Below are positions 46,425 through 57,723 of a stretch of 64,000 bases of DNA, one piece after another. Source of the stretch: Nectonema munidae (Eukaryota > Nematomorpha > Nectonematoida > Nectonematidae); contig JAUIRK010001047.1 of NCBI GenBank assembly GCA_030549495.1, positions 186,001 through 250,000 of the forward strand. The letters run 5' to 3'. Every line of letters starts with the position of its first letter. Position 1 is the stretch's first letter. Both the position numbers and the translations under genes were made by a program. A model generated the notes under the pieces. That model was given only the letters and a program-made list of their open reading frames with translations. It did not search any database and was not told the origin of the DNA.

Positions 46425-47308
46425 GTATATTTTAATAATTCTCATTTTCATTCATTCGTTTCATTTTCCTTTTCAGGTCCTTTTATCGACTAAATGTAAT
46501 AAATATTTGGCTTACTAAAAATGTATACCTTTATCGTTGATTAGAAAAAATAGAATAATAACAAAATGAATATTATCTTGCTTAAAATAATGTTTCTTAG
46601 TATGAAGTCAATTATTTTCGGTTAAGTCAGTGCAATCTTTTTTTTAAGTGGAGGAATCATTTTGTTATCGTTAAGTACTTCAAGCATTAATGCCAACTCT
46701 CCCGGTTTTAGCCGGAGTATACTGGTTTTAGATACTTCAACCGGATTCCTGATTTCAGGATAAATTTTTTAGTCACATTCTAATACTTTTGTAAAAAATT
46801 TTTTATATATTTTTTTATTTTATGAAAATCTCGTTCAAGCTTAAATAGCTAGTGTGAAATAAGTATGGTAAAGAGATCCAAACTGACATTTTGTGATCAA
46901 CTCAAAACAAAACAGAGTAACACAACTACGCGATCGCTAAAAATCGCATTCCTATAATAAACAAATTTTTGAATAGGCGGAAAGCAATTGTCTAATTTTA
47001 TTAGAATAAAAATGATATGATAAATTATATTCGGTTTATATATGCGCTGTAGTTTTTTATGCTTAACTTTAGAAATCTTTGTTGAAATAAACGTGGCTAT
47101 CGAGATTAATTAATATTCAATTTCTAATAAAACAATAACAATTTAAGAAATTCCTTAACTTATATGTATATACATAATATACACCTTGTGCAAAAAATAC
47201 TAATAATATTGTAAACAATAAGATGAGCAACTTTCAAATCCTCATTTTTGATTTTTAAAAAAAGCGGGAAAATCCCCCATGAAGACTAAAAAGTTGACAA
47301 GTATGTAC
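46425..47308. other. No recognisable gene
   Basis: AT-rich spacer. A GC-richer patch near 46690-46760 with repeated CCGG-TTTTAG words is unexplained. Confidence 0.35.
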
Positions 47309-47456
47309 TAGAGATGTATGGGATATCTGCATCTTCACCGCAAAAAATTTTCATCCTCTTAACATCCGCATCCACTTGTATGTCAAATTTGATATCCGCA
47401 TCCTCATCCACGGATACAAAAAATTTCACATGTGAGGATTTTCAATCTAGTATCTA
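47309..47456. mobile_element. 148-bp MITE of the TAGAGATGTATCGGAT hAT family
   Basis: It starts TAGAGATGTATGGGATATC like one end of the hAT at 24883-27278, and its right half has CGGATACAAAAAATTTCACAT like the other end. The flanks GTATGTAC (47301-47308) and GTGTGTAC (47457-47464) match at seven of eight positions. It is an internally deleted, non-autonomous copy. Confidence 0.75.
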
Positions 47457-47765
47457 GTGTGTACAAGCGTCGAATTATATGTGAAAATTCCAATACCATT
47501 TCTACTTTAAGGCTTTAAGGTTCATTCCCTTTATCTTTAATTTCGTCCCTTTTAAATTTTTTAGTTCTTCCTTTTTAACTTTAAGTTTAAAAGTGGAAAT
47601 TAGTTCACTGAAAGTTATAGCCACAACTTTAGTTAAAATGCTATGCCTCCTTTTCAAATTTATTCGTTCGATAATAATAATCGATATCAAAAATTAATGC
47701 GTAATCTGAGAATTATATTCTTTCACTGAATATAATGAATAAAGGCGCGTATGTGATGTGAATAT

Positions 47766-48300
47766 CAGGGTTGCCGGATGCTAGAAAATTTTAATAGTCA
47801 ACTTTCCTTTGAAAAAAGGCCAAAAAGTGGCCAAACATTTATTTTGCCTGAAAATTATTAAAATTTCGAAAGAGTTTTCGTTTAAATATTTATTTGAATA
47901 TTATTGTTTCAGTTTTAATATTTAGTGAACTATATAATCAGAAAAATTGTTAAGCATTAAAATATCTTCATCTTCTTCGTCTTGAGAAACAGAAGTTGAT
48001 CCCTTTGAATTATTCTTATAAAGCATAGAAGATTTACATTTCTTCAACGTTGAAGCTGTAATTTCAAAATTTTTACAACAAATTGAATTGTTTATCAGGT
48101 GAGCTCTAATTTGAATTATTGTCTCTAAAAGATCTAACCGCATCTGTTTCTTCTTTTAGTTTTTACAACACTCACATGAAAAATTCTTTCTACAGTTGCG
48201 TTACTAGCAAGAGTTGCAAGACATTAAAGTGCATACGTTGATAATTCCTTAAAATCGTCTTTTGGAATTCCAACTTTTATATCTTATTTTTGCCAATCAG
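47766..48300 (-). pseudogene. hAT transposase C-terminal relic
   Basis: The minus strand reads GIPKDDFKELSTYA, LATLASNATVERIF, VKTKRRNR, then DLLETIIQIRAHLINNSICC and KNFEITASTL: the hAT dimerisation region, in the SNATVERIF subgroup. One shift separates the SNATVERIF part from the frame at 47922-48143. A terminus CAGGGTTGCCGGAT at 47766 marks the 3' end of the element. The rest of the transposase is missing, replaced upstream by the LINE relic. Confidence 0.72.
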
Positions 48301-48309
48301 ATAAACTAT

Positions 48310-49131
48310 TAATTTTAATATTTTATTTTCCTTTTTTTGGAGAATGGAAAGTTTGGTAAGACTTGCGGTACCCCAAATGAAATTGCAATAAGACTGTCTG
48401 GATTGAATGAATGAATTGAAAATGAGAAGTTTGTTCTGGTATTGAAAAATTTCTGTAGTTCATACAACCTTTCTAATGTAATTGATATTTCTTTTATGAC
48501 GTACTTAAAATGTTGAACAAGATTAACACGGGAATCAATTATTATTATTCCAATCCAATGATCCAATTTGCTAATAGTATTATCCCCAAGTGTGAGAGGA
48601 ATGCTAAGATTTTTACTTTTTTTTTTTTTAGAAAAAACAATATAATGGCATTTTAAAACGTTTATATCAAGAGAGTTTGCTGAGGCCCAATGATAGAACT
48701 GCCTTAAAAGTCATTAATAACATTATAATTTGAAGATAAATATTTGCTTTCGTATATAATCACGCAATCATCTGCGCACAGAAACATAATGTCATTTTTC
48801 AATTCCAAAATATCGTTTATGTACAAAATGAAAAATATGGGCGCTAGGATAGAGCCTTGCTGCACACCAGAATTCATATAAATAAGATCAGGAGACCGTC
48901 CATTCGAAATTACATATTGTTTTGCCCTGTTGAAGAATTTGTTCGTAAGCCAAACGATCTTTTGTTCAAAATATTTAATCTTCCAATGAAATCCCTCGTA
49001 TACGATTATAGATCATTTTTTTTTTAAAATTTCGAAATAAAAGAAAGTCGCTAATGGGTCTGTAATTATTAACATCATTTTTGCTACCTGTTTTGTAAAT
49101 AGGTGTTACTTTTGCAATTTTCAGACTTATA
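48310..49131 (-). mobile_element. LINE RT relic directly upstream of FARS2
   Basis: From 49131 on the minus strand: LKIAKVTPIYKTGSKNDVNN and YRPIS (RT N-terminus), then after an internal loss GVQQGSILAPIFFILYINDI (near 48820-48880), the catalytic-loop relative CADD and, near 48320-48420, FIWGTASLTKLSILQKK. The 3' side ends where the hAT relic begins. Multiple breaks are present. Confidence 0.72.
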
Positions 49132-49219
49132 TAATAGGTGTCATACTCGTCCTCAAAGCGTTGAATTTGAGTTTTATATCAATCGTGAAGATTTCCTTCA
49201 TTATTTTAGAGAATTGAAA

Positions 49220-49647
49220 ATGTTTTTGACACTTGTTGATATATTAACTTTTCACAAATTTTACACCAAAGCAAAATACGTCAAAAACTTTTCAACTTTC
49301 TTTGATAAATACCCTCCTGATGATTGGACAAATATTACCAAAAGGGTTTATCAACTATCACAAATGAATTTGATGGATGAAAGGCCGCATCCACTACATT
49401 TATTGAAAGAGCGAATCAAGTCCTTCTTTAACGAAAACTTCAAAAACAAAGCGGGAAATCCTCTATTTCCATACTTCGAAAATTTTTCCAACATCACTAG
49501 TGTTTCTGCAAACTTTGACAGTTTACTCGTTCCTTTGGATCATCCAACGCGCAAGAAATCAGAAAGTTTTTACCTAAATTCGCAATACCTCCTAAGAACA
49601 CACACTTCATGTCATCAAGTTGAGTGCATCAGTTCAGGACTGGATAA
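49220..49647 (+). CDS. FARS2: FARS2 exon 1
   Basis: It encodes the targeting region, [29 protein letters not shown] and the first catalytic block through [11 protein letters not shown]. The donor is GATAA|GTACTT in phase 2. A LINE relic ends only about 90 bp upstream of the ATG. Confidence 0.88.
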
Positions 49648-52600
49648 GTACTTTCTTTGCTTGCTACATCTTTTATTATATCACTGAGTATCAATTTTCT
49701 CCATTCACATAATTTTTTCATCAATTTTGCATCCAACCGAATAAGCAAATGAACTTTGACGACATAATTTAAACAATTGTTCCCCAATTTTATCATTTCT
49801 TTTTTCTTTTATGGAGAAACGTGGGGTAGAATTTTCGGGATGAACTTTACAAGTGTGGGATTTAGGAGTCTTGCTTTAAAGAACTAAAATGTAGAATATA
49901 ATTTATTTTTTGCCATTCCATGAAAATTGATCGTTAATCGCCAAACCGAAAAAAAATCAGTCTATGCATTAGCTCACTGCTAATTTCATTTGGATCACTT
50001 CTATATCCTTTGTGTGTGTTGTTGGAAAAATGCGTTGCTTTAGGTTTAACAAAGTTTGTATTTAGGGAATTGTATTCACGCTATTTTTATATCTTAAGAA
50101 AATTCCATTCAAAGTCGTTATCATCCTGCCAAGATTTGCTTATGTCGTTTATGTTTATTGAAAATAACAACAGATCCAAAATAGGACCTGGCAAAATAAT
50201 CAATTGTCATTTTTATTTCATATATTTACAATTTGATATAGACGGAAAAAGATTGTTGTAGATTGTCTAAAAGCAAAAAATTTCAGCTTTGTTAAAAGCA
50301 ATCCATGTGAATCCGACCCGGCGTTAATAATGTCGTCGCCTAGTTAGATAACCGATATTGGCCCCTACCATTAAAGAGTATAAATATATGTACGTTTATA
50401 TTTCGTGGAGTATGCTCGTCTTAACGAACAAATAAAATATATAAAAAACGGATCACATGCTCTATGTTTGCTATGCACAAAGTTTGATAGGCAGACAATA
50501 TATAGAATTTATATTTTCATATACAATGAAAGGCACATGCAGACAAACTTCTTATTGTACACATTTTTGGTTTTAGAAAAACGTTTTATTTGGCTTTTAG
50601 ATTTGCAAAATATTTCAAAATAGCTTCATGACGAATAGTTTTAACTATTTCATTTCTTATAGTTAGCTTTCGAATATAGAAAAGGATTCAAATAGTAACT
50701 CTGTTACTACTTGCTCAATGCCACTTATAATGGAAGCTACCAATTTGTTAAAATGACTCAAAATGGCGAAAAACCGAACATGATATGAATGAAACACTAT
50801 TAAACGCGTTTATCACATCAAGAAATATCACTTTTTATAACATCACATTTTTCTATGCTGTGCTGAATTTTCTCTACTAGAAGAGTAGGCAAGTATTCAG
50901 TTTTATACGCTTTTCTGAAATCAAATTGGTATTTATATAAAAGATCACAATAGTATTCACATATGTGTTTAGTTTATGCACGATTTTTTCAATATTTTGG
51001 CTAGAGCGCTGAGTATACTGATGACGAGCCTGTAGTTCAGAAAGGTTGTCTTATTTTTTGAAACGTGGAATCTTTTAAATAAGTGGGAAAGTCATTGAAT
51101 TCAATGAAGGAGTTAAAGTTAACATCTGAATATACAGGAATGCAGACTATTATCAAGTGTAGATTTTTATTTTGAGAAATTGTGTCGCGATTTTTTAAAT
51201 TTAATACCATCAGTATGGTGATTTCATTTTCAGTTATCTTACTTAGACCAAAATAATGGTGCGTACTTTCACTTTGACACTTTGAGAACACGTCTGATAC
51301 CGGCGTCGCAAAAAAATGTTTGCTTTAAAAATAAACTTTCGATTTAAAAGAAAACAGACCCTTAGTCTTGAAATTCGGCTTCTTAAAAAGAAAAAAATTC
51401 ATGAATTCTTTAGTAAAGCATCAAAAATTAAAAAAAATTTATATTAAAAAAATTAAAATTAAAATTTCTTTACTTAAATTTTGGAAAGGGGAAAATTTTT
51501 ATCGCTGATTTTGAGTGATGAACTGCTGAAATTCATCTTCAATAAATTTTTAAGTTTTTCAAATAACGAAGATATAAAGTTAAATGTTTCTAAGCATATG
51601 TGTGCTTTTTCTTTAGTCTAATTAGTTGGATTTAAATATTTAAAATTTATAAGTACTTAGAGTTAGAGGCGGACATTTTTCCTCTCACTTCGTAACACTG
51701 CGAGATATAATGCGAACTAGACCATAATAAGACACATGTGTCTTTTGAAGCAGATTTATGGAATAAAATTATATCAGTTTATAAAACACTTAGATTTTTG
51801 AACAAATCGGAAAAAGATGTATATAAATTTCAGGCATAACACATGAAAGATGGGATGATATGAAAAAGAATTGATAGATTTGAAAGATGTAAAAAAAAAT
51901 TTCTTTTCTCTTTTCGATAATAAGATCGAGTCTAATTTTAGAAGATTTAGAAAAATTGGTTGGTGGGTCATACATAAAAATGAAAATATTTGTGTATTTG
52001 GTTAACTAACCACACTAATTGTTTTCTCAATTTTGCTTGATGTGAAATTAGAACTACTTTACTAGTTTTTTATAATTAAAATTTTTTACTTTTTCGCGAG
52101 AGAAGGAACATATGGATGTCAAAATGAATAAGAGGCATCCTATTTTCTTTATATCCCCGGCGCATCATAAAATGGAGAATTCTTTATCTTTTATCAATAA
52201 AATAACTAATTGGACAGCAAAAAGACTGTTACTTCTTTCTATTGCAATCTTTCTTTTTTCAGCTTTTTAGTTTTTGGCAACGTCTTTCGAAGGGATACCA
52301 TTAACAAAACTCACTTCCCAGTTTTCCACCAATTAGAAGGAGTTAAGCTTTTTTCCAAGCTTCAGGTGTTCATTTATCTTATTTTTATTCACTTTTTATG
52401 AGCATTTTTCCGTATGGATGAAATTTACTTCTGAATAATATTTGAATTTTTACTCAATTTTATATTTCTTTTAGGCCATTTTAAATGGATACTTTTTGCA
52501 CATATATATCTTGAATAATAAAAAACTTTTTATCGAATATTTTGCCTGCTTATTTTCAAAATAGAATTTTCTTAGCTTTTGGATATGGATTCTAATGTAG

Positions 52601-55344
52601 TGGACTTGTTTGGCAAGAATGGTGAAATCACCTCAAATGCAAGTGATCTCGTTGAAAAAGATCTAAAGACAACACTTCAAGCATTGGCTGAAAGTCTCTT
52701 CGGCCTAGGTATTCTTTTATCACGGAGGGTAAAATTAGACTTTTCCATTTCCGCTTGATAAGAGATTTTTCTCTTGTCTAAAAAGTATGTAATTATGATT
52801 GCATTGCTCCTTAATAGGCAGATTGCCATCTTTTAAATTACTTTCGATAAAGTTGTTCCATTGAAATGGTTTGCCAGTTGTGCAGCTTTTTAATTCTTGC
52901 CGACTCTTTCTGAGAAATAACTTTTCTAAATAAATACGTCTATGAATTTATTTACAAATCTTAACTTAACAAATGAGATCCATATAGTTGCATGCAATTT
53001 GTCGCTTATTAGTCTGTCTGATAGAAGCTGTACACAAAGTCGATGTTTTTGCTTTTGGAAATAAGAAATTTCCTTAATCACACTTAGTGCAGAGTTTTAA
53101 CATGACAAGCTGAAATTACTTTTCTTATAGACCTAAGAAAGTATTTAACATGCTAACAATGTTTACCATAACAGTAAAGTATATATTATAGTTTTTTTCC
53201 TATTTCTGCAATCATTTTAATTTTTAAAGTCTTTGAAAAGATATTATCACTGGAGTGAAAGACATTTATGATAGTTGTGTTTTTCTTACTCTTTTTGACA
53301 AACCAATTTGATTTAGAGATTTTCATCATCATACTACTTTGCACAAAGATCCTTCCTACATCATCATATGTACATTAACGTTAGCATCCTAATTTGCCGA
53401 ATCCCGATGACGGTAGCCTAATTTTTGAATTTTTTCTTTGTCGACAAAGATTATTATTTCACCGTATATATATTGATCTAGGGTGTTATTTAAAAATTCC
53501 CAAAATTCACCCTTTTTAGTTGGTCAATATTTCAATCAATAGAATTTGACGATTTGGAAAGCTATTGTCTGCTTTTCTTTAAGAATCATTTGGGTTAATT
53601 GCGTTCTCCAAAGTATATTTCTGTATATCCTGCTCTCTGATTTATGCGTATGAAGTGTAAGTTCAAAACATTTTAGAAGTAGAATTTCAATGGGTTCCAG
53701 CGTACTTTCCTTTCACGCACCCTTCTTGGGAATTAGAAATAAAATTGAGAGATGAATGGACCGAGGTTCTCGGTTGTGGTATTATGGCACAAAAAATTTT
53801 GACAAATGGTAAGAATCCTTTTTTTGATTATGTTTACATTTGAGATCATTTATCCATGTTTTGTTACGAAAGCTGGGACTACGAGCAAAGTTGGCTGGGC
53901 CTTCGGAATCGGTTTGGATCGTATCGCAATGAAGCTTTATAGCATTCCTGATATCAGATGGATGTGGTCTGAGGATGCGGGCTTTTTAAATCAATTTAAT
54001 ACGGATGACTTGAAAGCAAATATTAAAATGAAGGTAAAAGTTTTTATATAATAATGATAATAATATTTTCAAACATTTACCTAAACTATTTTTTTGAAAG
54101 AATTGATGGAATTTGTAGAGGGAAATTAATTTTGAGGTCTAGGGATTTTTCCTAAAATAAAAGTATGGTATACGATTTTCGCAACTCTTAATTTTACACT
54201 AATTTTTTTGCTTAATAGCTTTATTATATGTAGTTAGTTAGTTTCTAAAACTTTATCACAGTTTATTATGCCATTTGATTATCGTTTTATTCAAGTAACA
54301 TTCTTTTCTCTTTGTTTAATTATGTCTAAGAAAACTTTAACTAAAATATTGATCTATAGAATGTTAAAAAAGTATACTCTCCTTTTCCATGGTAGCGTAA
54401 AGGATTGCTATTATATACTAGGATAAGCCTGTTCGTCATTCGCTTCGCTTGAGACATTGGATTCTAGATAATGTTATTCTAGGTCCTGTGATTCTAGGTC
54501 CCCTCAAAGATCATTGGTACCGACATTATAGGTCCCCTCAAAAAACCCATAAAGATGATTAGTACCTGTAAAAATCATTGGTATCCCCGTAAAGATCAGT
54601 GTTACCTACAAAGATCATTGGCCCCCCCCCCCCCCCCCCCGTAAATGTATAATTTTTATATTGCATTTTTTACCTGTTTTGTAGTAGCAAATTTATTTTT
54701 AGACACATTAATCATCAGTGTTCAAGAAAAACTACTCATAATGGAAAAATTCATCTTATTTTTCATTTTTTTCAAAAATCTATAAGAGAACATTATGAAA
54801 AAGCTTAATATATTTTAAAATTTACAAGCTAGTCATTTTATTATGCCATTGTTAAGTTTAATTTTAATATTTCCATAATTTTCATTGAAATTTCTGAGTC
54901 AAAATACGCAACTATATGCCCACCCTTCTAAGGTATTTTAGAAGAGTCCATTTAAAAATTTTTTGTTAGGATCCTCTAAAATTTTGATTAATATTTTTTA
55001 CAAATTCAAAAAGATTATATTGAAAATGCTTCTCGAAATTACTCTTTTTGATTTAGGAAGTCAGCAAACATCCGGCCTGCATATACGACATATCCTTTTG
55101 GATCCCTGAACAGTTTCACGAGAATGATTTTTTTGACATCGTTAGAAACGTTGCAGGTGACATGGTGGAACGCATAAGCTTGATCGACAAATATGAAGAC
55201 AAGAAAGACAGCAGCAGGACTAGTCACTGCTATCGAATCGTTTATCGTCACTTCAACAAAACTCTGACTAAAAATGTGATAAACTCAGTCCACAAGAGTA
55301 TTGAAAGTCAAATCACTGAAACTTTGAATTGTGCTGTGAGATGA
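49220..55344 (+). CDS. FARS2: Mitochondrial phenylalanyl-tRNA synthetase, 6 exons
   Basis: Exons 49220-49647, 52263-52365, 52576-52708, 53677-53808, 53873-54033 and 55057-55344 join in frame to 414 residues plus stop (human 451). The monomeric enzyme charges mitochondrial tRNA-Phe. Seen: a basic, amphipathic N-terminus fit for import; [30 protein letters not shown] and LRTHTSCHQ; motif 2 [32 protein letters not shown] and VLGCGIM; motif 3 [13 protein letters not shown]; and a full C-terminal FDX-ACB anticodon-binding domain from [10 protein letters not shown] to [13 protein letters not shown] 49220 is the first methionine of a frame open from 49103. All junctions have GT-AG ends and compatible phases. 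Confidence 0.94.
49800..51300 (-). mobile_element. LINE relic in FARS2 intron 1 (antisense)
   Basis: On the minus strand from about 51300: [35 protein letters not shown] (RT, near 50890-50940) and, further on, [17 protein letters not shown] (near 50150-50200) followed by thumb-like sequence. It is badly broken. A reverse-oriented piece of the same LINE, covering 51190-51360, lies at 55560-55900. Confidence 0.65.
52263..52365 (+). CDS. FARS2: FARS2 exon 2
   Basis: It encodes [20 protein letters not shown] and [14 protein letters not shown], with the class II motif 2 arginines. The acceptor is TCTTTTTTCAG and the donor CAG|GTGTTC, phase 0. Confidence 0.92.
52576..52708 (+). CDS. FARS2: FARS2 exon 3
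   Basis: It encodes [20 protein letters not shown] to [13 protein letters not shown], the variable insertion and helix before the EIRW strand of the human protein. The acceptor is TTTTCTTAG; the donor is CTAG|GTATTC, phase 1. Confidence 0.88.
53677..53808 (+). CDS. FARS2: FARS2 exon 4
   Basis: It encodes [20 protein letters not shown] then [14 protein letters not shown], highly conserved active-site strands. The acceptor is ACATTTTAG; the donor AATG|GTAAGA is strong, phase 1. Confidence 0.93.
53873..54033 (+). CDS. FARS2: FARS2 exon 5
   Basis: It encodes [20 protein letters not shown] with class II motif 3, then [21 protein letters not shown] 64-bp intron precedes it. The donor is AAG|GTAAAA, phase 0. 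Confidence 0.93.
54503..54640. repeat. Short degenerate tandem repeat ending in a C run
   Basis: Words of the type AAAGATCATTGGTACC recur about five times at 20-35 bp spacing in FARS2 intron 5, ending in a run of 19 C (54622-54640). Confidence 0.6.
55057..55344 (+). CDS. FARS2: FARS2 exon 6
   Basis: It encodes the FDX-ACB domain, from [20 protein letters not shown] through [20 protein letters not shown] and [15 protein letters not shown], to a TGA. AATAAA at 55360-55365, 15 bases after the stop, is the likely poly(A) signal. Confidence 0.93.
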   Translation, partial: EVSKHPACIYDISFWIPEQFHENDFFDIVRNVAGDMVERISLIDKYEDKKDSSRTSHCYRIVYRHFNKTLTKNVINSVHKSIESQITETLNCAVR

Positions 55345-55545
55345 ACCTGTATATTAGGAAATAAAAAAACCTTTTTATTTCTTCACGGATAAGCTAAGAT
55401 TTTTTAAGCTTCGTAAGTTGAATTTGAATTGTGTTGTATGTGGATTTTATTTAAAGTGGCGTTAGAAGGAATAAATATACACGGAAGAACTCTTGTAACG
55501 CGCTATGTCCCTGGCTCCCTTTTTTCATGTTGCGTGCACTGAAAA

Positions 55546-55910
55546 GTATATGAGAGGTAAAAGTAAAACTAAGGGTCTGTTTTCTTTTAAATCAAAATTT
55601 CATTTTTAAAGCAAACTCAAAGTGTCAAAGTAACAAAAAGACGACACTGATGACCTATACTATCAAGACTTTTTCAACTGTTCTTTGCTTTTTTAAAGGT
55701 AAATTATCATCATTTTTGATCAATGTTATGAACGGACTTTATATGCTTATACAAGCTAGAAGTAAATATACACCAGAACATTATTTATTTTTTATTTTTT
55801 TTTCTCAAAGTGTCAAAGTACGCCCCATTATTTGCTTCTAAGTAAGATAACTGAAAATGAAATCACCATACTGATCGTATTAAATTTAAAATATTACTGA
55901 AAAGTAATAT
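55546..55910 (+). mobile_element. LINE fragment split by a SINE-like insertion
   Basis: Its outer parts match the reverse complement of 51190-51360 (GGGTCTGTTTTCTTTTAAAT; AGTAAGATAACTGAAAATG). It is another copy of the LINE in FARS2 intron 1, in the opposite orientation. Confidence 0.65.
55633..55803 (+). mobile_element. SINE-like retroposon, 171 bp
   Basis: The insert is flanked by an exact 17-bp repeat, CTCAAAGTGTCAAAGTA (55616-55632 and 55804-55820), and ends in a T-rich tail. Its body from 55644 recurs at 60922. The target length and tail suggest copying by a LINE. I could not find clear RNA polymerase III A and B boxes, so it may instead be a truncated 3' end of a larger element. Confidence 0.75.
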
Positions 55911-56143
55911 GAAACTCCAAGTACTTGAAAAAATCTGACCCCGACTGTAAATACTTAAAAACTTAATAAATTCAGCACCAACTCTTCGCTTCCGACTTCA
56001 GCCTCCATATGCTTACACGAATAAAATCTTTTTTTCTTTATTTAAACTTTTATTTGATACAATCTCGGACTTCATCGGAAAAAAAGAAGCACATGCATTC
56101 TTCACAAACTGATCGAGGATCGGAAAGTGTTCAAATCACGGTA

Positions 56144-57723
56144 GAGATGTATCGGATGTGGAATTTTTTGTATCTGCGGATGTTGACATCAAATTTGACA
56201 TCCTAGCGGATGCGTATGCCATAATTGCTATTCTAAGCAAACTCAAGTTTTATACTTTGAAAACAGAACACGGATTTTCCATTTTGAAGTAAAATTGAAA
56301 AATATTGAGATAACAGGAATAGTTTTGGAAAATAATCTTTATTTGAACAATTAATTTCGGTGTACAGCTAACACCGTTTTCAAGTTGCAAAAAGAAATAC
56401 TGAAGAAGTGAAAGTATACTGGGGTATAAATGTATAGATGGAGAAAATGGAAATAAAAGCTTAAAATGTGTGAATATGTAAATGACAATATAGAATGATA
56501 CTGTTTTAATATGAGTGTATGCCTGAGGATGTTGTTACAATATAGAAATAACACATAGAAATAAAGTGATAATAAGGATGCATAATTAGTGAGGATAATG
56601 ATGATGTAAACATAAAGCAGTGAGAAATTTAGTAAAGGTAGGTGTTGAAAAGTGTGTGGATGAGGGTTACCAACAGGATCAAGGTGATATTAAATGATAA
56701 TATATTTGCGCAATCTCAACATCTTCGTTTTCGCATAACATTTGTGTAAAATATGAACATTCAAAAAATCAAATTTATGTTTGGTTAAATCCATGTGTTC
56801 AACGGACTTTGTTGAAAAATCTTTTTTAATCGTCTTTTTATTTGTAGATTTCAAATAAGATGAAACATTAGCTTTATGTTGTTTTGATCTTTGATTCAGT
56901 TTATGTGTTGTACAACCTATATAGACTGCTTTGCACTTGATTTGGTATACTAAATTTTTTGATTCCATTTTATCCATAGTTTCTTTTTTACTACTAGTTT
57001 TGGAAAGAAAAGATTTCAAAGATTTACCAGTTAAATCTTAATACTTTTCAACTTACGAAAAAATGGCTGAACATAGGTTAATATAATCGTATGATTGCTT
57101 GGATTAAAAGTATTTTAAAAATCATTAAAATATCTTCCACTTGAAAAATCATTATATAATGAGTTAAAGGCAATCTTTTTAGATTTAGTGATGGCTTTGT
57201 TATTATAATTGTTTGCACTTAAAATTTCTTCAACATTTTTTAATTCTTCTTTTTGTTGTGAAGTTTCAGATAGTAAGTTATGTGCTCTTCTGTATAGGGA
57301 TGTACCTACTGCCAACTTCTGAGTAAAATTATACTTTCCATTATACTTTCACTTCTTTAGTATTTCTTTTTGCAACTTGAAAACGGTGTTAGTTGTACAC
57401 TGAAATTAATTGTTCAAATAAAGATTATTTTCCAAAACTATTCGTGTTACCTCAATATTTATCAAGTTTTATACTTTCTAAAAATTTAGGGAGAAAATGT
57501 CAATGTATATGTGTTATCATAAAGACGTACTTGTCATAAAAATTTTGGATAAGGTAAAAATCAAAAAATTCCGAAAAAAACTTCGTGGAATATAGAAAAA
57601 TGTTTGAAAATTGTGGATGCGCATGTTGAAATTTAAATGATTCGCTAATGAAAGAGGATGTAAAAATTTATGCGGATAATTCGCATCCGCGGGTGGGAAT
57701 GCGAATATCCGATATATCTCTAA
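56144..57723. mobile_element. hAT-family copy carrying a nested Penelope-like element
   Basis: Left end TAGAGATGTATCGGATGTG and right end, in reverse, TAGAGATATATCGGATATTC belong to the hAT family at 24883-27278. The flanks AATCACGG and AATCACAC share six of eight bases. Without its 1.2-kb insertion the element would be about 360 bp, a non-autonomous copy like 17090-17303. Confidence 0.8.
56259..57461 (-). mobile_element. Penelope-like retroelement fragment, inverted terminal repeats
   Basis: The element sits between exact 16-bp repeats TCAAGTTTTATACTTT (56243-56258 and 57462-57477). It carries inverted repeats of about 120 bp (about 56300-56419 and 57341-57461). The minus strand encodes the end of a Penelope-type reverse transcriptase (YRRAHNLLSETSQQKEELKN then VEEILSANNYNNKAI, 57115-57315) followed by a GIY-YIG nuclease domain (LVYQIKCKAVYIGCTTHKL then QRSKQHK, 56690-57019). 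That order is diagnostic of Penelope-like elements. Most of the reverse transcriptase is missing, a common 5' truncation, and the element is dead. The intact target duplication suggests moderate age. Confidence 0.85.
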
